NCBI GenBank assembly: GCA_003695455.1
Contig: RFJF01000258.1
Coordinates: forward strand, 1 to 6,415
Origin: Chloroflexota bacterium
GTDB taxonomy: Bacteria > Chloroflexota > Anaerolineae > 4572-78 > J111
Direction: 5' to 3'
Length of the DNA stretch: 6,415 nt
Shown: positions 1-5,696 of the stretch, piece after piece
Position numbering within the stretch: position 1 is the first letter of the stretch
How the letters are laid out: each line of letters opens with the position of its first letter
Made by a program: the position numbers and the translations under genes
Notes under the pieces: model-generated
Databases searched by the model: none
What the model was told of the DNA's origin: nothing
The model's input: the letters and a program-made list of their open reading frames with translations, nothing else

Positions 1-842
1 GGCCAAATACCGGCCGGATGGCTCCCAAAACCGAACACTGGTACACCTTTACCGCCGGTAAGGTAGACGGCAAGTTGATTGAAAACTACTCGCTGACTAT
101 GTTCTTCACCCCCGGCGAGCCAAATCTGGCGCGTTACGTGACCTTTGAAATGTTCACCGGCAGCCAGTTGCCCATCTGGTCGCGTGGCACCCCGGACGAT
201 ATGGAACACTTTGGGGCCGGTTCGTGGGTTTCTCGTGATGGCGATTACATTACCGGTGAGCGGCTGTGGCACGGCACGGTGGTAGATGGCGATACCTACT
301 ACGTGAAAATTACCAACGGCACCAGCAAATGGATTGACTACCATCTGGTTCCCGGCGACATCATCAATATGGAACTGGGCGAGCCGAAAATCAAACCGCA
401 AAAAGCGGTGGTGCAAATTCCCGCCGAACCAACCGGCAAAGACATCGGCGCGCCGCTGTTGCTGCAAAAAGGGCGCACCAGCGGCAAACTCGCCGCCGGC
501 GAAGATTTGTGGTTCAGTTTTACCACGCCCAACACCAACAAGAAAAGTTTTGATTTTCTGCCCTACAGCATCGGGCTGACGCACAAACCGGGCTACGGCT
601 ACCTGGCGCATCACATCAATGTAGAAATTTATCCCTACCAGATGCAGCAAATCTGGCGGCGCGGCACCGGCGATGAAATGACGCCGCTCGGGGTGGGTAG
701 TTTTACCAAATACAACGAGGCCGCCGACACCCACACCTGGCTGTGGGATGGGCATTTGGTATCGAACACCACCTACTTTATCCGTATCCGCAACGATGGC
801 GGGCAGGAGATTGATTACGATTTGCTTGTCCGGCGCAAATAG
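1..842 (+). CDS. C-terminal part of a protein with two tandem beta-sandwich-like repeats (5' end outside window)
   Basis: The frame is open to the left edge (codons for PNTGR precede the first ATG at 18), so the gene very probably begins upstream and residue 1 of the ATG-based count is only a reference point. Two related units are visible, roughly residues 6-110 and 162-270. Both contain W-(Y/F)-(T/S)-F-T near the start, then IW-RGT-D-M-G-GS in the middle, then LW-G, TYY or TYF, and a closing IDY-L. A 50-residue linker rich in Lys and Pro separates them. Aromatic and Gly/Thr-rich strands with no cysteines suggest an extracytoplasmic all-beta module like those C-terminal in large secreted Chloroflexota proteins (PPC-like). 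I see no catalytic motif, so the function is unknown. It ends in TAG and is followed by a strong terminator. The duplication is seen; the secreted location and fold are inferred. Confidence 0.75.
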   Translation, partial: PNTGRMAPKTEHWYTFTAGKVDGKLIENYSLTMFFTPGEPNLARYVTFEMFTGSQLPIWSRGTPDDMEHFGAGSWVSRDGDYITGERLWHGTVVDGDTYYVKITNGTSKWIDYHLVPGDIINMELGEPKIKPQKAVVQIPAEPTGKDIGAPLLLQKGRTSGKLAAGEDLWFSFTTPNTNKKSFDFLPYSIGLTHKPGYGYLAHHINVEIYPYQMQQIWRRGTGDEMTPLGVGSFTKYNEAADTHTWLWDGHLVSNTTYFIRIRNDGGQEIDYDLLVRRK

Positions 843-863
843 AAAAATTTTGGCGTTAAAATC

Positions 864-898
864 AACTGGCCCAATCATTTTGATTGGGCCAGTTTTGA
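864..898. terminator. Strong palindromic terminator, probably bidirectional
   Basis: A perfect 14-bp stem (AACTGGCCCAATCA at 864-877 with its complement at 881-894) closes a 3-base TTT loop. On the + strand it is followed by TTTTGATT, and on the - strand by a GATTTTAAC stretch. It lies 22 bases past the stop of the + strand gene and about 50 bases past the stop of the - strand glycosyltransferase, so it can serve both convergent genes. Confidence 0.85.
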
Positions 899-945
899 TT
901 CCGGGTATTTATTCAATTTTTCACCTCTGTTTCCGGTTTGAAGGG

Positions 946-2073
946 TCAGGCAAACGTCTGGTAAACATTCAGCAGCCGTTGTGCGGCATTAGGCCAGTTG
1001 AAAATTCTGGCCTGCTCAAATCCGCGGCGGACCAATTCTTCGCGTAGCGAGTAGTCAGTTGCCAATTGTTGCAATGCCGCCGCCAACGCCCCGGTGTCGT
1101 TGGCAGACACCAGCACGGCCGCGTTGCCGGCCACTTCTGGCAGGCTGGAATTGTTGGCGCAAATAACCGGCGTGCCGCAGGCCATTGCCTCTGCCACCGG
1201 AATGCCAAACCCTTCATAATGAGACGGGTAGGCAAAAATATCCGCCAGCGAGTAGAGCGCGGGCAGGTCGTCATCGGCCACAAAGCCGGCAAAGTGGATA
1301 CGCTCCGCCGCCGCCGATTGTTCCGCCGCCGCAAAAATATCGTCATACAACCAGCCTTTGCCGCCGGCAATGAGCAGGTGGTGTGTCTCCCGCACCGGAG
1401 ATTGCTCAAACGCGCGGATAAGCCCGGTAAAGTTTTTGCGCGGCTCCAGCGTACCCAACCCCAAAATAAACCGGGGCGGCAGGTTGTATTTTTTTTGCAC
1501 CGCCTGTAATGTGGCCGGGTCGGTAACCGGCCGGAATCGCGCTTCAACGCCGGCCCCCACCACGGTAATCTTCTGAGCCGGCACGCCGTAAATTTCCTGC
1601 AAATCGATTTTTGTGCTGCGCGAATCGGCCAGCACGTGGTTGGCGCGAGCCAGGCTGCGCGGCACCACCTTTTCCAGCCAGCGCCGCAATTTATCCACCG
1701 CGCCCTGCGGGTGGCGGATGAACGACAGATCGTGCACGGTGAGCAGTGTTTTTGCCCGGCGGGCAGGCGGCAAAATAAAATTGGGCGAGTGAAACAGCTC
1801 CACCGGCCCACTGAACCACTCCACCGGGATGGGCAGGTAGAGCCGGTGCCAGCCTATGGTCATCCAGCGTTCGGGCAGCGGGTAAGTTTTTGCGTCAAAG
1901 TTGGGGTGGGCCAAAAAAACATCCAGCCCGGCGCGCGGAGCGTCGGGGGTGGTCAGCAGAGTGTAGTGGTTGCGGGTATCCAGTTGGGCCAGCGCGGTGA
2001 TGAGTCCGCGGGTGTAGCGGCCAATGCCGCCGCCCTGTTTTAACGCCGCGGTGTAATCAATGCCAATTTGCAC
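946..2073 (-). CDS. Glycosyltransferase family 4 (GT-B, group 1) protein
   Basis: This 375-residue protein is a full-length, cytosolic retaining GT-B glycosyltransferase that transfers a sugar from a nucleotide donor to a lipid or glycan acceptor. The N-terminal acceptor domain opens MQIGIDYTAA and has the glycine-rich loop GGGIGRYT (14-21), HSPNFILP (95-102), TVHDLSF (112-118) and ADSRSTKIDL (149-158). The C-terminal donor domain has GLGTLEPRKN (205-214), with Lys213 in the usual phosphate-binding position, then HYEGFG (285-290). Glu287 and Glu295 form the EX7E signature, followed by MACGTPVI and SSLPEVAG (309-316). There is no signal peptide or membrane segment. The start codon is GTG, with no good Shine-Dalgarno (six T residues precede it), but the N-terminus matches the family exactly. 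It appears monocistronic and divergent from the pentapeptide gene. Donor and acceptor cannot be told; mannosyl or rhamnosyl transfer to exopolysaccharide or O-antigen is only a guess. Confidence 0.93.
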   Translation of the reverse strand: MQIGIDYTAALKQGGGIGRYTRGLITALAQLDTRNHYTLLTTPDAPRAGLDVFLAHPNFDAKTYPLPERWMTIGWHRLYLPIPVEWFSGPVELFHSPNFILPPARRAKTLLTVHDLSFIRHPQGAVDKLRRWLEKVVPRSLARANHVLADSRSTKIDLQEIYGVPAQKITVVGAGVEARFRPVTDPATLQAVQKKYNLPPRFILGLGTLEPRKNFTGLIRAFEQSPVRETHHLLIAGGKGWLYDDIFAAAEQSAAAERIHFAGFVADDDLPALYSLADIFAYPSHYEGFGIPVAEAMACGTPVICANNSSLPEVAGNAAVLVSANDTGALAAALQQLATDYSLREELVRRGFEQARIFNWPNAAQRLLNVYQTFA

Positions 2074-2146
2074 AAAAAACCGTCCGGGTAATTGGGTATT
2101 GGGGCAAAATTATACCCGATGGACAATTGGCGAAGCAAGTTTGCAG

Positions 2147-2176
2147 CCAACCGGTACCATTGGCCGGGTTGGTTTT
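2147..2176. promoter_or_regulatory. Hairpin in the divergent intergenic region
   Basis: CCAACCGG (2147-2154) pairs with CCGGGTTGG (2164-2172) with one bulged base and a 9-base loop. TTTT follows on the + strand. It sits between the divergent glycosyltransferase and pentapeptide genes, so it could be a weak terminator for stray transcription, a leader structure of the - strand gene or an operator. A nearby GGGTAT (2094-2099) / ATACCC (2112-2117) inverted repeat lies just upstream of the GTG start. The rest of 2074-2302 shows no gene. Confidence 0.35.
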
Positions 2177-2190
2177 GGGCAAATTAGTAC

Positions 2191-2220
2191 TTGATGGGGA
2201 ATGTTCAAGCCACGTTAAAT
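2191..2220 (+). promoter_or_regulatory. Possible sigma-70-type promoter for the pentapeptide gene
   Basis: TTGATG (2191-2196) and TTAAAT (2215-2220) are separated by 18 bases, each matching four of six consensus positions. TATCAT (2225-2230) is an alternative -10 with a poor -35. It lies about 85 bases before the start codon in an AT-richer stretch. The evidence is weak and rests on sequence resemblance only. Confidence 0.3.
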
Positions 2221-2302
2221 AGGGTATCATAATTTTAGCAGCGTCCGCCAACGTAGCGGCCCAAATTTCTGATAAACAGTACCCGCCAATAGCGAGAAAA
2301 AT

Positions 2303-2692
2303 ATGAGCGAAGAACATTTGCCCAACACCAATAATCACGCCGCAAAAAAACTGATTGAACGGTACAACGCCGGAGAACGAAATTTTCAGGAGGCCAATCT
2401 GGTTCAGGCCGATTTGAGCGGCATCAATTTGCAGGGTGTTGATTTTAGCACAGCCAAACTCAAACGGGCCGACCTGAGCGGCGCCGACCTGCGCAACGCC
2501 AACCTCAGCGGCGCGGTGCTTCAGCGCGCCGACCTGCGCAACGCCAACCTGACGGATGCCGACCTGAGTTGGGCCGATTTGGGTTTTGCCGATTTGACCG
2601 GCGCCGACCTGACCGGCGCAACATTGAATATGACCATCCTCTTCAGAGCCAGACTCAGTGATGTAACCATGCCGGACGGCTCCAAACGCTAG
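2303..2692 (+). CDS. Pentapeptide-repeat protein
   Basis: This 129-residue protein consists mostly of pentapeptide repeats. After a charged 30-residue N-terminus (SEEHLPNTNN, then a helix-like KKLIERYNAGE), residues 31-120 read as 18 consecutive five-residue units of the A(D/N)LXX type (ANLVQ, ADLSG, ADLRN, ANLTD and so on), with Leu or Phe at every central position. At four pentapeptides per coil this gives about 4.5 turns of a right-handed quadrilateral beta-helix. A nine-residue tail (VTMPDGSKR) follows. There is no signal peptide, transmembrane segment or fused enzyme domain, so it should be a small soluble protein. Some family members mimic DNA and protect gyrase from quinolones, but those are about 180-220 residues long and most pentapeptide proteins have no known role, so I assign no function. 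The start is ATG, with only a weak GCGAGAAAA upstream. A 25-base direct repeat is present within the gene. Confidence 0.92.
   Translation: MSEEHLPNTNNHAAKKLIERYNAGERNFQEANLVQADLSGINLQGVDFSTAKLKRADLSGADLRNANLSGAVLQRADLRNANLTDADLSWADLGFADLTGADLTGATLNMTILFRARLSDVTMPDGSKR
2481..2550 (+). repeat. 25-bp direct repeat inside the pentapeptide gene
   Basis: Bases 2481-2505 and 2526-2550 are identical, starting GCGCCGACCTGCGCAACGCC. The offset is 45 bp, which equals three pentapeptides. Identity at the DNA level, including third codon positions, suggests a recent in-frame duplication or gene conversion between coils. Confidence 0.8.
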
Positions 2693-2728
2693 TCTCCAAC
2701 CCGAACCTGCCGGAACCAAACAGAATCA

Positions 2729-2793
2729 GGAAGTAAGGAGTAGGAAGTATGGAGTATGGAAAACCTTACTTCCTACTCCTTACTCCATACTCC
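2729..2793. repeat. Inverted array of degenerate 7-base repeats (GGAGTAN / GGAAGTA)
   Basis: The left half (2729-2760) is a run of units GGAAGTA, AGGAGTA, GGAAGTA, TGGAGTA, TGGA. The right half (2764-2793) carries the same family in reverse complement. An exact 18-bp inverted pair (2732-2749 with 2767-2784) leaves a 17-base loop, and a second 10-bp pair (2751-2760 with 2784-2793) is mutually exclusive or pseudoknot-like with the first. It resembles the short tandemly repeated sequences (STRRs) described in cyanobacteria and seen in other environmental genomes. It lies between the pentapeptide gene and the GH130 gene and could also act as a weak terminator or mRNA stabiliser. Confidence 0.8.
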
Positions 2794-2853
2794 TTATGGC
2801 CGGTTATACAAAATTTTCTTGTACAAAAAACAAACTTTTTACTGAAAAGCCCT

Positions 2854-2869
2854 CACGAGTTCCCACGAG
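2854..2869 (+). promoter_or_regulatory. CACGAG direct repeat one helical turn apart, upstream of the GH130 gene
   Basis: CACGAG occurs at 2854-2859 and 2864-2869, that is 10 bp apart, 30-45 bp before the GH130 start. This geometry suits a protein bound to one DNA face, but two six-base copies can also arise by chance. No convincing -35/-10 pair was found nearby. The upstream 2803-2845 stretch is very A/T-rich and contains the imperfect palindrome ACAAAATTTTCTTGT. Confidence 0.25.
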
Positions 2870-2886
2870 AAATTTACATTCTAACC

Positions 2887-2892
2887 AAGGAG
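2887..2892 (+). promoter_or_regulatory. Shine-Dalgarno that fixes the GH130 start
   Basis: AAGGAG lies six bases before the ATG at 2899. This decides against an in-frame upstream start at 2749, which would add 50 residues translated from the heptamer-repeat region that have no place in the family. Confidence 0.85.
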
Positions 2893-2898
2893 TCACCA

Positions 2899-3891
2899 AT
2901 GACCACCAAAACCATACTCGGCCCGGCGCTGCCCAATATTCCCTGGGAAGACAAGCCGGCAGGCCACATTGACGTAATGTGGCGCTACTCGCAAAATCCG
3001 GTTATCCCGCGTGATTTGATTCCCGGTTCAAACAGTATTTTCAACAGCGCAGTGGTGCCGTACAACGGCAAATTTGCCGGCGTTTTTCGCTGCGATGACA
3101 AAGCGCGGCAAATGCAAATGCACAGCGGCAAAAGCGACGACGGCATCAACTGGACGCTCTCGCACGAGCGCATCCATTTTGTGGCCGATACCCCCAAAGT
3201 GGAAGAGATTATTGATTTTGAATACGCCTACGACCCCCGCGTATGCAAAATTGACGACCGCTACTACGTAACCTGGTGCAACGGCTACCATGGCCCCACC
3301 ATCGGCGTGGGCTACACCTACGATTTTGAAACGTTTTACCAACTTGAAAACGCCTACCTGCCCTTCAACCGCAACGGAGTGCTGTTCCCCCGCAAAATTG
3401 GCGGCAAATACGCTATGCTCAGCCGCCCCAGCGATAACGGGCACACCCCCTTTGGCGATATTTTCTACAGCGAAAGCCCGGATATGACTCACTGGGGCTG
3501 CCACCGCCACGTGATGAGTACCACCGGCGGCTGGCAGGCCACCAAAATTGGCGCGGGGCCAATTCCCATTGAAACCACCGAGGGCTGGCTGCTGATTTAC
3601 CACGGCGTGCTGACCAGTTGCAACGGTTTTGTGTACAGCATGGGCGCGGCCCTGCTGGATATTGACCAGCCATGGAAGGTATTGTACCGCACCCGCCCGT
3701 ACATCCTCTCGCCGCAAACGCTGTACGAGTGCGTGGGCGATGTGCCAAACGTGGCCTTTCCCTGCGCCGCCCTGGCCGACGCCGATACCGGGCGCATTGC
3801 CGTGTACTACGGCGCAGCCGATACCGTTACCGGGCTGGCCTTTACCCAGGTGGATGAACTGATTGACTTCATCAAAACCAATTCGCTATAG
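2899..3891 (+). CDS. Glycoside hydrolase family 130 protein, probable beta-1,4-mannoside phosphorylase
   Basis: This 330-residue protein has the usual GH130 length and motifs. GH130 phosphorylases split beta-1,4-mannosidic bonds with inorganic phosphate to release alpha-mannose 1-phosphate; some members are hydrolases. The candidate acid is Asp112 in YDPR (111-114). [12 protein letters not shown] (156-167), MLSRPS (173-178), [10 protein letters not shown] (215-224) and GWLLIYHGV (229-237) follow in order. From memory of characterised GH130_2 enzymes, phosphate is held by two Arg, a Lys and a His. Here Arg158, Arg176, Lys216 and His235 fall at matching spacings, which favours a phosphorylase over a hydrolase. 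There is no signal peptide, so the enzyme is cytosolic and acts on imported mannosides or mannosyl-GlcNAc. No transporter or mannan gene is adjacent. The 3' end lies 8 bp from the convergent phosphoesterase. Family assignment is firm; substrate is inferred. Confidence 0.93.
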   Translation: MTTKTILGPALPNIPWEDKPAGHIDVMWRYSQNPVIPRDLIPGSNSIFNSAVVPYNGKFAGVFRCDDKARQMQMHSGKSDDGINWTLSHERIHFVADTPKVEEIIDFEYAYDPRVCKIDDRYYVTWCNGYHGPTIGVGYTYDFETFYQLENAYLPFNRNGVLFPRKIGGKYAMLSRPSDNGHTPFGDIFYSESPDMTHWGCHRHVMSTTGGWQATKIGAGPIPIETTEGWLLIYHGVLTSCNGFVYSMGAALLDIDQPWKVLYRTRPYILSPQTLYECVGDVPNVAFPCAALADADTGRIAVYYGAADTVTGLAFTQVDELIDFIKTNSL

Positions 3892-3899
3892 ACAATATG

Positions 3900-4397
3900 T
3901 TACGCCAGCTCCACAAATTCGGCGGTGCGGGTTTGGGTGTTGTACACTGCCACCGAGGGCGCACCCTGCCAGCCGAGCACCTCGCCGGGGTTGAGCCACA
4001 GGCAATCGCCAAACTGCTGCTGGTGGCGTTGGTGCGTGTGACCGGAAAAAACGGCGTCGTAATCGCCGGTGCGGGCCAGCGCCTGCGCATAAAACGGATA
4101 GTGAGTCACGGCAATTTTTGCGCCGCCCAGTTCCAGTTCGGCGTGTTCGCCGTGCAGAATCAAGTTGGGAAACATCTTTTGCGCCACCCCGGTAATGGCA
4201 AATCGGTCGCCGTCGCCGTTGCCAAAGACCACGTGAATATCGCCGGCAAAACCGCCGCCCATTTCCCGCGAGGGGATAGGCGAGCAGAAATCACCGCAGA
4301 AAATCAGGGTTTCTACCCCGCGCGATTTGAATTCGGCCAGCGCCGCCTGCAGATTTTCCAGATTATCGTGTACATCAGAAAAAACGCCAATTAACAT
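3900..4397 (-). CDS. Metallophosphoesterase, YfcE/MJ0936-like
   Basis: This 165-residue protein is a complete small calcineurin-like phosphodiesterase that hydrolyses phosphate esters with two divalent metals. The metal ligands are all visible: Asp8 and His10 (FSDVHDN), Asp36 (FCGDFC), Asn60 (FGNGD), His99 (VTHYP), and His120 and His122 (SGHTH). The NPGEV strand (136-140) that closes the YfcE/MJ0936 fold is also present. It has no signal peptide and should be cytosolic. The natural substrate of this subfamily is generally unknown (bis-pNPP in vitro). A strong Shine-Dalgarno GGAGGT (complement of 4403-4408) lies five bases before the ATG, so the start is secure. The IS element begins only about 35 bp upstream, so the native promoter has probably been lost or replaced. 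The gene may be silent or transcribed from within the element. Confidence 0.93.
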   Translation of the reverse strand: MLIGVFSDVHDNLENLQAALAEFKSRGVETLIFCGDFCSPIPSREMGGGFAGDIHVVFGNGDGDRFAITGVAQKMFPNLILHGEHAELELGGAKIAVTHYPFYAQALARTGDYDAVFSGHTHQRHQQQFGDCLWLNPGEVLGWQGAPSVAVYNTQTRTAEFVELA

Positions 4398-4431
4398 GCT
4401 ACACCTCCATAATTTTCAATGACCAATGAAC

Positions 4432-4455
4432 TGATCTTCTTCCAAGAAAGTGGAC
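4432..4455 (+). repeat. Left terminal inverted repeat of the IS3-family element
   Basis: The sequence begins TGATCTTCTTCC and ends AGTGGAC. It matches the reverse complement of 5673-5696 at 17 of 24 positions without gaps, including perfect AGTGGAC inner ends and TGA-CTTC outer ends. Confidence 0.75.
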
Positions 4456-4494
4456 AGCAATCTAAAATCTACCACACTGACCTTGAAGGAAAAA

Positions 4495-4829
4495 ATGACA
4501 ACGAAAAGACGAACATATGCTGCCGGCTTTAAGCGCGAGGTGGTCCGGTTATGGCAAACATCCGGCAAAACCGCGGCAGAAATTGAGCAGGAACTCGGCA
4601 TTAATGCCGGATTGCTGGGGCGCCGGAAACGCAAGTACAGCGGGAAGGGGCGGCTGCATTCAGTGCCGATGCCCCCTTGAACGCGGAGAAAAAGCGCATC
4701 AGGCAATTGGAACGCGAATTGCGCATTGCCGAGCAGGAACAAGGCATCTTAAAAAAAGCAGTGGCCATCCCTTCGGCAGACTCAGGACAGGCTTCACGCA
4801 TCCAAACAAATGAGATTTCAATTTGTTGA
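4495..4829 (+). pseudogene. IS3-family orfA (helix-turn-helix), frameshifted
   Basis: OrfA encodes the DNA-binding half of the transposase. It starts at the ATG at 4495, four bases after AAGGA. The first frame gives TTKRRTYAAGFKREVVRLW, then KTAAEIEQELGINAGLLG, the usual helix-turn-helix. A run of G at 4647-4650 then loses one base. Read in its own frame it ends after RLHSVPMPP, but the true continuation resumes at 4650 in another frame: AAFSADAPLNAEKKR, then the leucine-zipper segment IRQLERELRIAEQEQGILKK. The A7 run at 4751-4757 (A AAA AAA) is the expected site for programmed -1 slippage into orfB. Just after it, a roughly 29-base dispersed repeat interrupts the gene. The second frame ends with TGA at 4827, overlapping the orfB ATG at 4810. 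The conserved Trp of the GRWKRKY motif is Arg here. Confidence 0.85.
4769..4797. repeat. Small dispersed repeat of the CCTTCGGCAGACTCAGGACA type, inserted in the IS
   Basis: This stretch reads FGRLRTG in one + strand frame and CPESAEG on the - strand. I recognise these peptides as products of a short repeat scattered through many environmental genomes (variants read FDKLRTG or CPELVEG). It sits between AVAI of orfA and the QTNE codons that should follow almost directly. The reading frames before and after differ as expected from an insertion of 3n+2 bases, such as 29. Exact boundaries are uncertain. Confidence 0.6.
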
Positions 4830-5683
4830 TGACCACCGGGATGAATTTCCGGTGTGGTTGATGTGTCAAGTGTTAGCGGTGTCGACCAGTGGCTATTATG
4901 CCTGGCGCACCCGTCCCGTCAGCGCGCGGGAGATGGCCAATCAAGCGTTACTGAAAGGTATCAAAACGGTCTAAGAGGCGAGCAACGGTACCTACGGCAG
5001 TCCGCGGGTGTACCGCGCCGTGCGAAAAACAATTCCCTGCAGCGAGAACCGGGTGGCACGGCATCCAATCGCGGCAGAGTAAGCACTTCAAGCGCACCAC
5101 GCGCGCCGGCAAAGCCCATTTGAAAGCACCCAACCGGCTGGCACAAGACTTTGCGGCCACAGCGCCAAACCGGAAATGGACGGTGGATATCACCTACGTG
5201 GTCACCCGGGAAGGCTGGCTGTATGTGGCGGTGGTCATCAACCTGTTTTCGCGGCGGATTGTGGGCTGGGCGATGTCGGCACGGTTGACGGTTGAATTGG
5301 CGCTGGATGCGCTGACGATGGCATTGGAACAGCGTAACCCACCAGCCGGATTGTTGCATCACTCCGACCGGAGCAGTCAATACACCGCTGCAGCGTATCA
5401 GCTGTTGTTAAAGAACCGGCAGTGCCAAATCAGTATGAGCGGCACCGGCAATTGTTACGACAATGCGCCCACCGAAAGTTTCTTTGGCAGTTTGAAAACG
5501 GAATGGGTGTACCCTACCCGTTACCAAACCCGTGCCGAAGCCCGGACGGATATTTTCTTTGACATCGAAGCGTTCTATAGTACTCGACGTCTTCACTCGA
5601 CCCTTGGTTGTCTCAGCCCGGCTGCATTTGAGGCTCAGTATCATGCCCGCACCCAATCGGGCTTAATCCTACGTCCACTATAG
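4810..5683 (+). pseudogene. IS3-family orfB, DDE transposase, broken by a stop and a deletion
   Basis: OrfB is the catalytic half. The first segment (4810-5082) begins MRFQFVDDHRDEFPVWLMCQ, continues through SGYYAWRTRP and reaches an in-frame TAA at 4972. There the family has an aromatic residue (KTV-stop-EASNGTYGSPRV), so this is probably a Tyr codon changed by one base. The frame goes on to IPCSENRVAR, then shifts near 5057. The second segment resumes as HGIQSRQSKHFKRTT and runs to the TAG at 5681, so five or six residues appear lost between short CACGG repeats. The integrase core is intact: Asp in WTVDITYV, Asp in HHSDRSSQY, then Glu in PTESFFGSLKTE exactly 35 residues later, plus the C-terminal RRLHSTLG. 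The usual HSDRGSQY Gly is Ser. The stop codon lies inside the right inverted repeat. Confidence 0.88.
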
Positions 5684-5696
5684 TGAGGGAAGGTCA
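5673..5696 (-). repeat. Right terminal inverted repeat of the IS3-family element
   Basis: Read on the - strand it begins TGACCTTCCCTC and ends AGTGGAC, matching the left end at 17 of 24 positions. The outer TGA falls within codons 35-36 of the truncated lipoprotein gene. Confidence 0.75.

Larger units (their letters stand above)
4432..5696 (+). mobile_element. Decayed IS3-family insertion sequence, about 1265 bp
   Basis: The element has two overlapping transposase frames and imperfect terminal inverted repeats that begin and end with the TG...CA dinucleotides of the IS3 family. Its size falls in the 1.2-1.3 kb family range. The 3 bp (AAC versus CAG) and 4 bp (GAAC versus CAGC) flanking the two ends do not match, so no target duplication remains. 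Both frames are broken (see the orfA and orfB entries), so it should not transpose on its own. Ends are inferred from the inverted-repeat match and could be off by a few bases. Confidence 0.85.

Noticed and set aside
969..1811. 280-codon - strand frame overlapping the glycosyltransferase
   Set aside because: It is a shifted-frame shadow, rich in Arg, Cys and Trp, without any domain.
2057..2719. 220-codon open frame on the - strand across the pentapeptide gene
   Set aside because: It is the mirror image of the pentapeptide repeats, reading as repeated QVG/QIG units, and overlaps the glycosyltransferase start; the + strand repeats are far better supported.
2729..2793. CRISPR array
   Set aside because: The repeats are 7 bases, contiguous, degenerate and inverted, with no spacers and no cas genes.
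2749..2898. 50-residue N-terminal extension of the GH130 protein
   Set aside because: It would be translated from the heptamer repeats and an A/T-rich leader, lacks a ribosome-binding site, and the AAGGAG before 2899 gives the family-typical start.
3028..3717. 229-codon open frame on the - strand inside the GH130 gene
   Set aside because: It is antisense to a gene with clear family motifs, is rich in Ala, Val and His, and has no recognisable domain; it follows from the GC-skewed codons of the real gene.
3897..4394. 165-codon + strand frame opposite the phosphoesterase
   Set aside because: The - strand frame carries all metal-binding motifs and a strong ribosome-binding site; the + strand frame has neither.
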